This document shows, one piece after another, positions 39,140 to 48,552 of a stretch of DNA of 64,000 bases. Within the stretch, counting starts at the first letter, position 1, and each line of letters begins with the position of its first letter. Under the pieces are notes generated by a model, which made no database searches, had not been told where the DNA came from, and saw nothing but the letters and a program-made list of their open reading frames with translations. This DNA comes from Rhodothermia bacterium (GTDB taxonomy: Bacteria > Bacteroidota > Rhodothermia > Balneolales > Balneolaceae): NCBI GenBank assembly GCA_030427885.1, contig JAUICM010000002.1:558001-622000 (forward strand), given 5' to 3'. Made by a program: the position numbers and the translations under genes.

Positions 39140-40258
39140 ATGAAGACACTTTATATCATATCAAAAGGGATGAATAAACTTTCTGACAAAGAGATGAGTC
39201 AGCTCGAAAAGAAGAACCTGATCCCTCGGTCCACTCTTCTCGACCATGCTATTTCTGCGGAAGTTTTGGATGAGAGATATCTTAAAGAGAGCCCACCTTC
39301 AACCCGAAAATTCATATACAGCTTTCTCCCGGTGAGTCTGGCTGAAATCATTGAAGCTTTATTCATTCTGAAAAACTACGATGCGATCCTCTCTCATTCT
39401 GAAAAGGTAGGGCTGCCTCTGGCCATGATCATGAAATACCTGAAAATAAAAACACCCCATTTAGTAGTTATTTCCCGCATTACCTCAGTTGATCAAAAAA
39501 AATCAAGGTGGAAAATGTGGTTTTTAAAAAAGACCAAAGATTCAATCAGCAGGTTTTTGATCTGGTCATCTATGCAACGTGATATAGCTATCAACAGGCT
39601 TAGTGTAGACTCAGAGAAACTTATTTTACTAAAGCGGGGAATAGATCAGCAGTTTTGGAAGCCCCAAACCACCCCCACCGATATGATTTGCTCAGTGGGG
39701 ATGGAGGCAAGGGACTACGTTACTTTGGTAGAGGCCCTCCGCCCGCTAAGTATTCCCTGCCATATTGCAGCTGGTGATTCAAGAGGACAGATATTCAGTA
39801 CAATTAAAAGTTTATATGATATCAAGGACTTACCTTCCACCATTACTGTTGGCAAAAAAAAACCAGCTTCTCTGCGAAACTTATATGCCCGGTCAAAATT
39901 TGTTGTTATCCCCCTTTTGCCAACCGATTCGGATAATGGCCTAACATGTATTCTTGAAGCTATGGCTATGGGAAAAGCCGTGATTTGTACGAAAGCGGAT
40001 GGGCAGATCGATGTGATACAGGACGGAATTACTGGTATCTATGTGCCCCAGGGTGATCCGGATGCTATGCGGAAAGTAATTTTAGAATTATGGAATGATC
40101 CGAAAAAATGCGAGGAAATAGGCGTCCGTGCCCGAAAATATATTGAAGACCACCATAACATAGAGCAATTTGTTGATTCAATTAAAAGTGAACTCATGAG
40201 TTCAATCAATGAATTTGAATCCCGGAAAACTTATCAACTCGAACAAATTGAAATTTAA
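39140..40258 (+). CDS. Glycosyltransferase, GT-B fold (family 4-like)
   Basis: 372 residues. The N-terminal half is divergent. The C-terminal half shows ICSVGMEARDYVTLVEAL, then SLRNLYARSKFVVIPLLPTDSDNGLTCILEAMAMGKAV and GVRARKYIEDHHN, the nucleotide-sugar-binding region of family 4 enzymes. Thirteen bases after the deacetylase gene; its end overlaps the start of the GH9 gene by 50 bases. Confidence 0.85.
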   Translation: MKTLYIISKGMNKLSDKEMSQLEKKNLIPRSTLLDHAISAEVLDERYLKESPPSTRKFIYSFLPVSLAEIIEALFILKNYDAILSHSEKVGLPLAMIMKYLKIKTPHLVVISRITSVDQKKSRWKMWFLKKTKDSISRFLIWSSMQRDIAINRLSVDSEKLILLKRGIDQQFWKPQTTPTDMICSVGMEARDYVTLVEALRPLSIPCHIAAGDSRGQIFSTIKSLYDIKDLPSTITVGKKKPASLRNLYARSKFVVIPLLPTDSDNGLTCILEAMAMGKAVICTKADGQIDVIQDGITGIYVPQGDPDAMRKVILELWNDPKKCEEIGVRARKYIEDHHNIEQFVDSIKSELMSSINEFESRKTYQLEQIEI

Positions 40259-41996
40259 TACAAGCTTTTTTATTGGGTTGATGCTCTTACATTGTATCGG
40301 GTGTTCAAAACCAGTCTCTAAGCAAATGATAGCTGTAGATATGGTAGGATATAAAACGAATACCCCTAAACAAGCCTATCTGGTAAATACGGAAGCTGAA
40401 GAATTCGCCCTTATTCGAACAAAAGATTCGGTCGTTGTTTATGAGGGTTTTATGGGAATTAAAAAAAGACCCGATGTTGCAACAGGAGATAGTGTAACCA
40501 TTATCGACTTTTCTGATTTTAACGAGCCAGGCGAATACCAGATCAGAACAAATGGAAGTACAAAACTAAATTCCCGGCCTTTCTTTATTGGATCAGAAGT
40601 ATACAACACTGCTTTAAACACCATTATTGAAAGCTTTTACTACCATAGATGCGGAACCGTAGTTAATACCAGCTCGCCATGGGGTCACAAGATTTGCCAC
40701 CTTGATGATGCTCCTTTTTACAAAAATAATAACATGTATGCGGATCTGACTGGTGGATGGCATGATGCCGGTGATTATAATAAGTTTTCCGTAAATACTG
40801 CCCTGACCGCCGGATTGCTGTTATACTCTTATGAAGAAAATCCAAACTATTTCAAAGATAACCAATTGGATATCCCTGAGTCAGGAAATGGCATCCCGGA
40901 TATCCTGGATGAGGTACATTGGGGATTACAATGGTTGCTTAAAATGCAGCGCCCTGATGGAGGAGTGTATCACAAAGTATCACAGGAGAAGTGGATCGGA
41001 GAGTTTCTTCCCGACCAGGACCCCTCTGAGAGATACCTTTTTGGTATAAGCAGCGCTGCTACCGCTTCGTTCGCTGCCACGGCTGCATTAGGCTCCCGGT
41101 TACTGAAGGAATTTGATCCGATTTTTTCTTCTCAACTTTCAAAAGCTTCTATTAAGGCTTGGAAATTTCTTAATGAAAACCCTGCCAATATCCCGCTGGG
41201 GGGATTCAAAAATCCTGCTGGGGTTACCGGAGGAGAATATGGCGATCCAATAGAACTGGATGAACGCCTCTGGGCTTCCATAGAACTCTATAAACTTACC
41301 GGGGACAGCCAGTATTTAATTTATTTCATTCAAAACTATCGAAGACTAAATATAACTTCAATCCCCCCACTCAGTTGGAGAGATGCACATATGCTGGCTT
41401 TACAGGCTTTCTTATCGGCTGATACAAAGGGTATGTATGTATTGAATAAAGAAGAAATTAAAACAATGGTGGTACAGCAGGGTGATGCATTATTAAGCAC
41501 TCAAAAAAACAATAACTACCAAAATCTGCTCCGACAAAGCCAGTATTATTGGGGATCAAACAGTGTTGCATTAGCATATGCTTTCAACCTGATCCATGCT
41601 TATAAGATCACAAAAAATGTAAAGTACTCGCAGGCCGCACTCGATCAGTTGCACTATATATTTGGAAGAAATCCTTTTGCCCTTTCTCAGGTAACAGGAG
41701 TTGGTTCGGCATCAGTACTGCATCCGTATCATCAATTTTCTGAGCTTAACCTGTTTTCAACTCCGGTTCCCGGGATGTTGGTTGGAGGGCCGAATAATTT
41801 CACGTCACTAAAAGGAACACCCATTTCTGAATACCCCGGTAAAAACTATGAAGACAAATTTGCAAACTACCTGGTAAACGAACCCGCTATTAACTATACC
41901 GCCATCCTTGCATATGTAACCACATTTTTTTGCTTTCCTTCGGATTCATTAACCGCTATTTCACGATCTAAAGAGATATTAAAGGGAATAAAATGA
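40209..41996 (+). CDS. Glycoside hydrolase family 9 lipoprotein (endoglucanase-like)
   Basis: 595 residues. Lipoprotein signal with Cys at LLHCIGCSKP. An Ig-like CelD N-terminal domain (about 40-125) precedes the (alpha/alpha)6 catalytic domain. DLTGGWHDAGDYNKF gives the catalytic base Asp pair, and VNEPAINYTA near the C-terminus holds the acid Glu. Such enzymes cut beta-1,4-glucan; within an EPS operon it probably edits or releases the polymer, as BcsZ does for cellulose. It overlaps both neighbours. Confidence 0.9.
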   Translation: MNLNPGKLINSNKLKFNTSFFIGLMLLHCIGCSKPVSKQMIAVDMVGYKTNTPKQAYLVNTEAEEFALIRTKDSVVVYEGFMGIKKRPDVATGDSVTIIDFSDFNEPGEYQIRTNGSTKLNSRPFFIGSEVYNTALNTIIESFYYHRCGTVVNTSSPWGHKICHLDDAPFYKNNNMYADLTGGWHDAGDYNKFSVNTALTAGLLLYSYEENPNYFKDNQLDIPESGNGIPDILDEVHWGLQWLLKMQRPDGGVYHKVSQEKWIGEFLPDQDPSERYLFGISSAATASFAATAALGSRLLKEFDPIFSSQLSKASIKAWKFLNENPANIPLGGFKNPAGVTGGEYGDPIELDERLWASIELYKLTGDSQYLIYFIQNYRRLNITSIPPLSWRDAHMLALQAFLSADTKGMYVLNKEEIKTMVVQQGDALLSTQKNNNYQNLLRQSQYYWGSNSVALAYAFNLIHAYKITKNVKYSQAALDQLHYIFGRNPFALSQVTGVGSASVLHPYHQFSELNLFSTPVPGMLVGGPNNFTSLKGTPISEYPGKNYEDKFANYLVNEPAINYTAILAYVTTFFCFPSDSLTAISRSKEILKGIK

Positions 41997-43192
41997 ATGC
42001 TCTTGAATATGTATTTGCTTTCCTGTTTTTTGCTTTTGCTCCATTACTGTGTTATCAGCTTTTTTTAGCTGTGATGGCACTAAAAGCAAAGATACAGGTA
42101 TTCTTTGAAGCAGATACATTCAGAAAATTTGCTTTCATCATTCCCGCCCATAATGAAGAGAAAATTATTGCTAAAACTATTTATAGTCTTTCCGGGCTTA
42201 TATATCCTAAAAATTTATATGATGTTTTTGTTATAGCTGATAACTGCACAGATAGCACAGCTTCCCTGGCACGGTCTCTGGGAGTAACGGTACTGGAGCG
42301 CACGAATAATACCGAAAAAGGTAAAGGGTATGCTCTACGCTGGGCATTTGATCAGGTCTTAGCTTCCAAAAAAGATTACAATGCAGTTATTGTAGTAGAT
42401 GCGGACAGCCTTATTTCCGGTAATTATCTTGAAGTGATGAACTACTATCTGGAGCATGGCTCCCGGGTTATTCAAAGCAGTGACCTGGTACTGCCAGAAC
42501 CAGGAAACTGGAGTGTGGAAGCCACCAGGATCGGGTTTCTGCTTTTCAACTATGTAAAACCCCTTGGCCGCAAAGTGCTCCATTTCAATATGGGACTTCG
42601 GGGGAATGGTATGTGTTTTGATACCCGTATCTTAAAAGAAATTCCCTGGCAGGCATGGTCATTAACCGAGGATGTGGAGTATGGACTAATTCTGATTTTC
42701 CATGGAATTAAAATCGCTTTTGCACCGGAAGCTACTGTATTGGCACAAATGCCTATTGATGCGTCAAACGCGGAGTCACAACGCTCGAGATGGGAAATCG
42801 GACGCTTTCAAATTATCAGAGCATATGCATCAAAATTCTTTTTTGAATCTTTCAGAAAGGGCTCCATTTCGCACTTCGATACTTTTATTGATTTGATAAC
42901 TCCCCCTTTCGTCAACATGATGTTTATTATCTCCTCCATATTTATGGTAAGTCTTCTCTTTTGGTTAGTTGGCTTTATTTCTATCGAATTGTTCCTGCTT
43001 TGGGGAACATTGGTAGCGTTGGGAATTGCCTACCTGTTTCTGGGGCTCTACATCGCGAAAGCTGAAAAGTCTTTGTATAGATCCCTCCTGCATTTACCCG
43101 TATATGCTTTTTGGAAGCTGAAGGTATATATGAAAGCGCTAAAGAATGGAAAAGAGGTAAAGTGGATCAAAACCGAGAGAGATAAACTCTGA
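41993..43192 (+). CDS. Membrane glycosyltransferase family 2, processive type
   Basis: 399 residues. One N-terminal helix, then a GT-A domain: FIIPAHNEEKII, VVDADS (DxD), LTEDVEYG and QRSRWEIGRF (QxxRW), the set seen in processive beta-glycosyltransferases such as cellulose or hyaluronan synthases. C-terminal helices follow (about 300-365). Its partner GH9 gene overlaps it by four bases, suggesting that this enzyme makes a beta-1,4-type glucan or related polymer (inference). Confidence 0.88.
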   Translation: MNALEYVFAFLFFAFAPLLCYQLFLAVMALKAKIQVFFEADTFRKFAFIIPAHNEEKIIAKTIYSLSGLIYPKNLYDVFVIADNCTDSTASLARSLGVTVLERTNNTEKGKGYALRWAFDQVLASKKDYNAVIVVDADSLISGNYLEVMNYYLEHGSRVIQSSDLVLPEPGNWSVEATRIGFLLFNYVKPLGRKVLHFNMGLRGNGMCFDTRILKEIPWQAWSLTEDVEYGLILIFHGIKIAFAPEATVLAQMPIDASNAESQRSRWEIGRFQIIRAYASKFFFESFRKGSISHFDTFIDLITPPFVNMMFIISSIFMVSLLFWLVGFISIELFLLWGTLVALGIAYLFLGLYIAKAEKSLYRSLLHLPVYAFWKLKVYMKALKNGKEVKWIKTERDKL

Positions 43193-43207
43193 TTCAGGCA
43201 AAAGCTC

Positions 43208-44368
43208 TCAAAGCAACCAAAGATCCCCTTCAAGCCGGCTTAAGAAAGCATTTCCTGTTTGAATCTCAAGTTTCAATTCAGGATCAGAGCTATGAACTAA
43301 GGTCCACATTCTTCCTGGTATACTGATCGTTTTACTAGTGAAGGATGACCGTATATGACCAGGCATTAACCTTCCGGAGAGCTCAATCCCACCCTGATCA
43401 AATGCATGCCAGGTGAGCGTATCGAACAAAACATCTTCTTTACCGGAAATGCTTACGGCCTGAATAACCTCACAAATTCCTCTTTTTTTAGCATAGTATA
43501 TAAACCAACCAACGATACCTTCCTGGTCATCTACAAGTGCCAGTTTATGCAGTGCGCCATACCTTTGCTCTCTGCCAAGCAAATGAAAAAGTTGTGTTAG
43601 TTTAAGCTTATTGTGAAGTGGAAAAACCGAGAAATTATTTTTTACGAGATGTAATGCTTCCAGTAATAGCTCAGGAGTTAAAGGCAGCAAACTTACCATT
43701 GGCTTATTCCGGTTAAAACCGGGTATTCGGGATATTTTCGCGACAAGATCCAAGGCTCCTGAAAAACTGCCGAGAACCTTGCTGGCGATTCGGGGTACGC
43801 GATTCTCTGCCATTCTGGAAGCGAACGAAAACGGGCGAAGCGGAACTTTATAATATATACAGTTAGAGATTGAAGGCGAGCCACCCAGCCTTTCCCAAAG
43901 TAATTTGCTTGACTCAACAGATCCATCAGCAAAAGAAAAGTCCTGAGAACCGGAAAGAAACTGCTGAAGAATACGCATGGGAACTAACATAGAACGTCCT
44001 TTCTCGGTAGCCATCAAATGATGGCTATGGGCCGCTACCATTTTCTCATCTTTATAGAGAAAACTGCTTGGTGTCACACCAAGAAACCCATTTATAGAGC
44101 CGTCAGCGGATCTGCTAACCAGTGAAGAGACCTCAGGAGTGGTGTTCTCGTGTGTAAAATAGAGGAGCTTTATTGTTTCAATCAAATACTCCAGAGAAAC
44201 ATTTTTACTGCCTGGGAAATAGATCTGAGACATTGCTGCAACCTCTTCAATGTCACTTTCCTGAATGGCGGTTATTTTGCTTCGCCCTGATTTTTTAGGA
44301 GTTTCAGTACTCTGAGCCTCTGATTTCGAATCGGTTTTATTTAGTTTTAATGTTGATCTATCACCCAT
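43208..44368 (-). CDS. GNAT-like acyltransferase of the ACP operon
   Basis: 386 residues. Residues 30-170 resemble a GNAT domain (ITAIQESDIEEVAAMSQIYFP, GFLGVTPSSFLYKDEKMVAAHSHHLM). The rest repeats a similar fold more loosely. Its start overlaps the end of the ACP gene by eight bases. A transfer of an acyl group from the ACP to a sugar or amine is a reasonable guess from context. It ends 15 bases from the convergent GT2 gene, with no obvious terminator in between. Confidence 0.68.
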   Translation of the reverse strand: MGDRSTLKLNKTDSKSEAQSTETPKKSGRSKITAIQESDIEEVAAMSQIYFPGSKNVSLEYLIETIKLLYFTHENTTPEVSSLVSRSADGSINGFLGVTPSSFLYKDEKMVAAHSHHLMATEKGRSMLVPMRILQQFLSGSQDFSFADGSVESSKLLWERLGGSPSISNCIYYKVPLRPFSFASRMAENRVPRIASKVLGSFSGALDLVAKISRIPGFNRNKPMVSLLPLTPELLLEALHLVKNNFSVFPLHNKLKLTQLFHLLGREQRYGALHKLALVDDQEGIVGWFIYYAKKRGICEVIQAVSISGKEDVLFDTLTWHAFDQGGIELSGRLMPGHIRSSFTSKTISIPGRMWTLVHSSDPELKLEIQTGNAFLSRLEGDLWLL

Positions 44369-44645
44369 TTTTCATCCATCCGAAATCACTAAACATGGAT
44401 GTTAATGCAGCTCGGTTGATCATCTCAGACATGGCTTGAACCGATTTATAGTCTTCCAGGTCTAGTTCATCAGGAGAAATTGTAACCTCAAACTCCTCTT
44501 CTATAGCTACCATTAACTGAACAAGTGATAATGAATCAAGCAATCCCATATCAAACAGATCTTCTTCAATATCAATGCTCTCAATGGTTAGCGTCTTGCA
44601 AACAATAAGACTGATTTTTTGTTGAACATATATTTTTGACTTCAT
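44361..44645 (-). CDS. Acyl/peptidyl carrier protein
   Basis: 94 residues. Carrier-protein signature DLFDMGLLDSLSLVQLMVAIEEEF with the phosphopantetheine serine in DSLS. It sits between the adenylation enzyme and the GNAT gene and is the likely acceptor of the adenylated substrate. Modified by the PPTase at 1169 if no other is present. Confidence 0.92.
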   Translation of the reverse strand: MKSKIYVQQKISLIVCKTLTIESIDIEEDLFDMGLLDSLSLVQLMVAIEEEFEVTISPDELDLEDYKSVQAMSEMINRAALTSMFSDFGWMKNG

Positions 44646-44695
44646 AAAACAATAATTAAAGGTGACGCTATTACAGGAGAAAGCTAATTAGCCAT

Positions 44696-46282
44696 TTACA
44701 ATTCAAAATTTTCGGAAAGCTTTTTCCGGTCGATTTTTCCGTTTCCGTTTCTGGGCAGTTTATCATACTCCTTCCAATATTGAGGCATCATATAAGCCGG
44801 GACTTTATGACTTAGCTTTTGCTTTAATTGAGGAGCCAGCTCTCCGTTACTCAGATTTAAACCCACAAAAGCACATCCAATGGAAGTACCTTCAAATCCA
44901 TTCTTTTTCACGGGAACCACGGCATATTCCCTTAAAAGATCGTTTTGGCCCAATGCTACTTCAATTTCACCCAGCTCAATTCTATACCCTCTGCTCTTGA
45001 TCTGATAATCTGATCTTCCATGAAAAAATACGAATCCGTCCCCGCTTAATGAGGCTATATCACCCGTTTTATAGATTCTCACCCAATCACCTTCCTCGTT
45101 AGTGTACCAAATAAAGGCCGCATTTGTCTTAGCCTGATCCAGCCAATAGCCCGGGCTTAACCCTGAACCAGCAATATACAAATTACCGACCTCCCCGTAT
45201 TTCACCTGGTGTAAATTTTCATTCAGAATCAGGAGTTTTTCCCCACCACATGCTTTCCCTATTGGAATTTCAGTGTCCAGCTCAGGGATTTCCGAAACGT
45301 CATAGTAGCTGCTGGCAATAGTCGCCTCAGTTGGACCATAAAGATTGGTGAACTTTACTCCGGGCAATTTCTTCATCCAATACTGTAACGCGGGCAAAGG
45401 AAAAACCTCCCCACACCAAAGCAGTCTTTTTAGCGTTGGAAATCCTTCTTTGGGAATGGCGTTAAAACGAGCCAGATAACTGAGGGCAGAGGGAACTGAA
45501 AACCACTGATGTAATTCATTGTCCCTGATAAAGGCGACCATTTTTTTAGGGTTCGCACTTATTTCAGCGGGTACAAGATGGAGGTGACAACCTGCTGCAA
45601 ATGCTCCATAAATATCAAATGTCGAAAGATCAAAATGCAAAGGAGAGTGGCAGGAGGTATTTTCTCCAGGCTTCATATCAAAAAAGGGAACCGCCCATTC
45701 AATAAAAGAGCAGATATTTTTATGGGTAATTACCACTCCTTTTGGATCCCCGGTTGAACCAGAAGTAAATAAAATATGGGCCGGGGAATATTCTGCATTT
45801 CTTACCTGATGGGGATAGTCAGCTTCTTTTTTGATATCAGAAAACATGAAGCCCGGTTTTGAATCATCGGCATATTCCATCTCATTTTCTGACCACCACA
45901 CCCATGGAATATCCCCCAGCGATGAATCGACCTGTATAAGTGACTGGAAAAGATGAATTGAAATATGATCCAACAATAATAAAGAAGGACTCGCCGATTT
46001 AATGATCTTGATTAATCGTTCAGCCGGGCTATGAATATCCAGCGGAACATACACTCCACCTGCTTTGCTGATTCCAAGCATCGCGATAATAGTCTTAGGA
46101 GTTTTCTCCATGAATAGGCAAACCCGGCTGCTTGTTTCAAGCCCGTTTACCAGCAGCCTTCCTGCTAACTGATTGCTTTGTGATTCAAGCGTGCCGTAGC
46201 TTACATGTTCACCAGATAACGAAATGGCTATCTGATCGCCATTTTTTTTGGCTTGTTCCCGGGACCAATCATAGATCATCAT
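44696..46282 (-). CDS. Amino-acid/acyl adenylation enzyme (DltA-like, stand-alone)
   Basis: 528 residues, the size of a free adenylation domain. Core motifs are ILFTSGSTGDPKGVVITHKN, FTNLYGPTEATI, VRIYKTGD, and the C-terminal catalytic Lys region NGNGKIDRKKL. It activates a carboxylic acid, probably an amino acid, as AMP ester and passes it to the ACP encoded 50 bases downstream. Substrate not predictable by eye. It overlaps the LLM gene by four bases. Confidence 0.92.
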   Translation of the reverse strand: MMIYDWSREQAKKNGDQIAISLSGEHVSYGTLESQSNQLAGRLLVNGLETSSRVCLFMEKTPKTIIAMLGISKAGGVYVPLDIHSPAERLIKIIKSASPSLLLLDHISIHLFQSLIQVDSSLGDIPWVWWSENEMEYADDSKPGFMFSDIKKEADYPHQVRNAEYSPAHILFTSGSTGDPKGVVITHKNICSFIEWAVPFFDMKPGENTSCHSPLHFDLSTFDIYGAFAAGCHLHLVPAEISANPKKMVAFIRDNELHQWFSVPSALSYLARFNAIPKEGFPTLKRLLWCGEVFPLPALQYWMKKLPGVKFTNLYGPTEATIASSYYDVSEIPELDTEIPIGKACGGEKLLILNENLHQVKYGEVGNLYIAGSGLSPGYWLDQAKTNAAFIWYTNEEGDWVRIYKTGDIASLSGDGFVFFHGRSDYQIKSRGYRIELGEIEVALGQNDLLREYAVVPVKKNGFEGTSIGCAFVGLNLSNGELAPQLKQKLSHKVPAYMMPQYWKEYDKLPRNGNGKIDRKKLSENFEL

Positions 46283-47301
46283 AATTCCACAGCCTGCAAG
46301 TGTGCCTGGTTAAAAACTCTCAGCGTATTCTGAAGTTCTAATTCTGAAACAGGGATATCGAGTATACAGGTAACACAGCCTGTTTTTATATAGCTGGAAA
46401 GTTCTGAGGCCACTTCTTCAAAATCCCCCACCAGATACGGACAAAAAGTTTGATAATGCTTGAAAGGCCCCAACCAATAGACCGGCTCATTGGCATCACC
46501 ATTTCCATTCTGATGCTGATTTGAAAGTTTTTCATGCCATTCAGAATCTGAGGTCTTTTTTGCTAATTCATGGGAAAGTTCTCCGATCCTTGTTTCCGGA
46601 AACCGTTCCCTGGCATCACTCCAGGCTTTCTCGTGCGTGTGTCTCGCTAAGATTCCAATCCTTATCCCTTTCACCAAATAGTCTTTGTTCTCATGCGAGT
46701 TTGAGTACGCATCAAAAGGCTCCGGATATTCAATGAGCTGGGCACATAACCTGGCGGCAGTTTCTTTAGCTTTTTGTGAGGATCCTGAGATGTAATACGA
46801 TGGTTGGAGTGATTCAGGAAGAGGAGGCTCCAATTTAAGATTCTCGATCCGGTAATACTCGCCCTCGTAAGTTACCCCCAGCTTAGATTTCAGAAGTTGT
46901 TGAATGATATCCGTGTATTCAATTAGCCGATCATACCTTTTGTTATGTTCTGTTTGATCGCCAAGAGCTTTAAGATCATTCACAAACCCTCCGGCAATCA
47001 GATTTAATGCTATTGGTCGATTATACATCAATGCGAGCGTAGAAATCATCTTTGCTACGGTATAAGGATGATTGTATACCGGTTGCAGGGCGATCATCGG
47101 TAACAGCTTTTCGGTTTCCGACAGGATAAAGCCTGCGGTCATCCATGGATCAGCTAAGCGGTTATTGCTGTAAATTAAAATGCCTTTATACCCATGTTTT
47201 TCGCTTTCAAGGGCAATTCTTTTTAACTCACACAGATATCCATCCCTTTCCAGTGAAGTAGATTCCGGAGCAGTCGTAAATAGTTCAATATTCATATACA
47301 C
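46279..47301 (-). CDS. LLM-class flavin-dependent oxidoreductase (luciferase-like)
   Basis: 340 residues. Bacterial-luciferase-like TIM barrel: GYKGILIYSNNRLADPWMTAGFILSETEKLLPMIALQPVYNHPYTVAKMISTLALMYN, and LNLIAGGF, which binds the flavin phosphate. Similar enzymes occur in NRPS/PKS clusters as tailoring monooxygenases. First gene of the leftward operon with the adenylation enzyme and ACP; it could hydroxylate the carrier-bound residue. Confidence 0.88.
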   Translation of the reverse strand: MYMNIELFTTAPESTSLERDGYLCELKRIALESEKHGYKGILIYSNNRLADPWMTAGFILSETEKLLPMIALQPVYNHPYTVAKMISTLALMYNRPIALNLIAGGFVNDLKALGDQTEHNKRYDRLIEYTDIIQQLLKSKLGVTYEGEYYRIENLKLEPPLPESLQPSYYISGSSQKAKETAARLCAQLIEYPEPFDAYSNSHENKDYLVKGIRIGILARHTHEKAWSDARERFPETRIGELSHELAKKTSDSEWHEKLSNQHQNGNGDANEPVYWLGPFKHYQTFCPYLVGDFEEVASELSSYIKTGCVTCILDIPVSELELQNTLRVFNQAHLQAVEL

Positions 47302-47406
47302 AGAGTTAGGTTTGCCTGGTGTTTACTTCAAATATGCTCCGGTCAGAATTTAGTCTCACAGCTGACCATGAGTTAATGATACATGCCTCAGGCTGGCCTC
47401 AACGTT

Positions 47407-47421
47407 ACAATTGATATGCCA
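47407..47421 (-). promoter_or_regulatory. Sigma-54 promoter of the LLM/adenylation/ACP operon
   Basis: Minus strand TGGCAT, ATCAA, TTGT, 106 bases before the ATG at 47301. The remainder of the 47302-47794 gap holds no gene that I can see. Confidence 0.7.
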
Positions 47422-47794
47422 AAGAGTAATTGGTACAGAAAAAAACTATTGAAACATCCGTTAGAGCTAATTGGAACATGGTTTTTCTAATGTGATCCAA
47501 TTTCTATAGAAAAGCAGGAAGCAGAATAGGCACATAGTTACACAAGCATTGTAGAAATAATTCACACATCTCTATGGTCTCCATTCATCTAGTTTCAGCT
47601 AAAAAAATGATCGCCTTTCCGGTAAAATGGACCCTGGAAATGAATGAATAATGCCTCATAGGGTCCCTTCCTTTAGAAAACCTTTTTATTCCGGCACTTT
47701 GTTTTAAATAAGAGATTTTGACCTGGAACACTGGTTATAAAACAGGCACTGCTTTTGCAATAGAAGCTGCAGATCAAACAAACTTATAAAAGCA

Positions 47795-48376
47795 ATGAAA
47801 TCACCATTCACCGTTAGCCGGATCATTTCCAGATTAAAAAAATATCCGTTCAGGGAATATCTTTCCGGATGGATATTATCGCGTAAATTTTCCCGGCATG
47901 GAATATTAATTGCAACAGGTGGGCGGCCTTTTCCTAAAGTAATAAACAAAGGCGGGAAGCTAACAGCAGGTAATTGCCAATTCTATTCGGGAGTGAGGTT
48001 GGAAATAGGTAAACAGGGATATCTCGAAATTGGAAATGGATCCTATTTAAATAGAAATACACTTATAGTATGTGAAGAAAGTGTATCCATAGGCAAAAAC
48101 TGCAAAATAGCCTGGGATGTAATTATTATGGACTCGGATCTTCACCCCATAGCCTCTTCCCCAATTCTGCATAAGCCGGTTCAAATAAAAGATGAGGTTT
48201 GGATCGGATGCAGATGCATTATCCTCAAAGGAGTAACTATCGGGCAGGGAGCGGTAATAGCAGCGGGGTCGGTAGTTACAAAAAATATACCTCCTTTTAC
48301 TATTTGGGGAGGAGCTCCAGCCAAATTTATCGCCAATGTTAATACGGTTGAAAGTCCTTTCTTTGCATTACAATAG
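47795..48376 (+). CDS. Left-handed beta-helix acyltransferase
   Basis: 193 residues. Hexapeptide-repeat protein: [44 protein letters not shown] and [45 protein letters not shown]. This is the classic NodL/LacA/WbbJ pattern, and the D-x-H active-site loop is present (DSDLH). It O-acetylates a sugar of the polymer. An upstream candidate promoter was too weak to call. Confidence 0.9.
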   Translation: MKSPFTVSRIISRLKKYPFREYLSGWILSRKFSRHGILIATGGRPFPKVINKGGKLTAGNCQFYSGVRLEIGKQGYLEIGNGSYLNRNTLIVCEESVSIGKNCKIAWDVIIMDSDLHPIASSPILHKPVQIKDEVWIGCRCIILKGVTIGQGAVIAAGSVVTKNIPPFTIWGGAPAKFIANVNTVESPFFALQ

Positions 48377-48498
48377 TTATTGCCTGCGGGGAAAAATTAC
48401 CCAGTTCTGGTATACATGGCGGGTAGTATGGTAACACCTCTTTTTCTTAGCTGATTGATTACAGGCCAGAAGTACCGTTCTGAGCCATTTTCTTTTGT

Positions 48499-48513
48499 TG
48501 GCATATGAATTGC
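48499..48513 (+). promoter_or_regulatory. Sigma-54 promoter that fixes the WecG start
   Basis: TGGCAT, ATGAA, TTGC: exact -24/-12 form. It overlaps the first codons of the longest frame (48505), so translation must begin downstream, at the ATG at 48553. Confidence 0.82.
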
Positions 48514-48552
48514 AATTACAAAAAATATGCTATCAAAAATCAAGAGAACACT

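Noticed and set aside
47684-47700. Possible -24/-12 promoter (CGGCAC, five bases, TTTA) before the acyltransferase at 47795
   Set aside because: The -12 element has no GC, and the first base of the -24 element is wrong; too weak beside the other sites.
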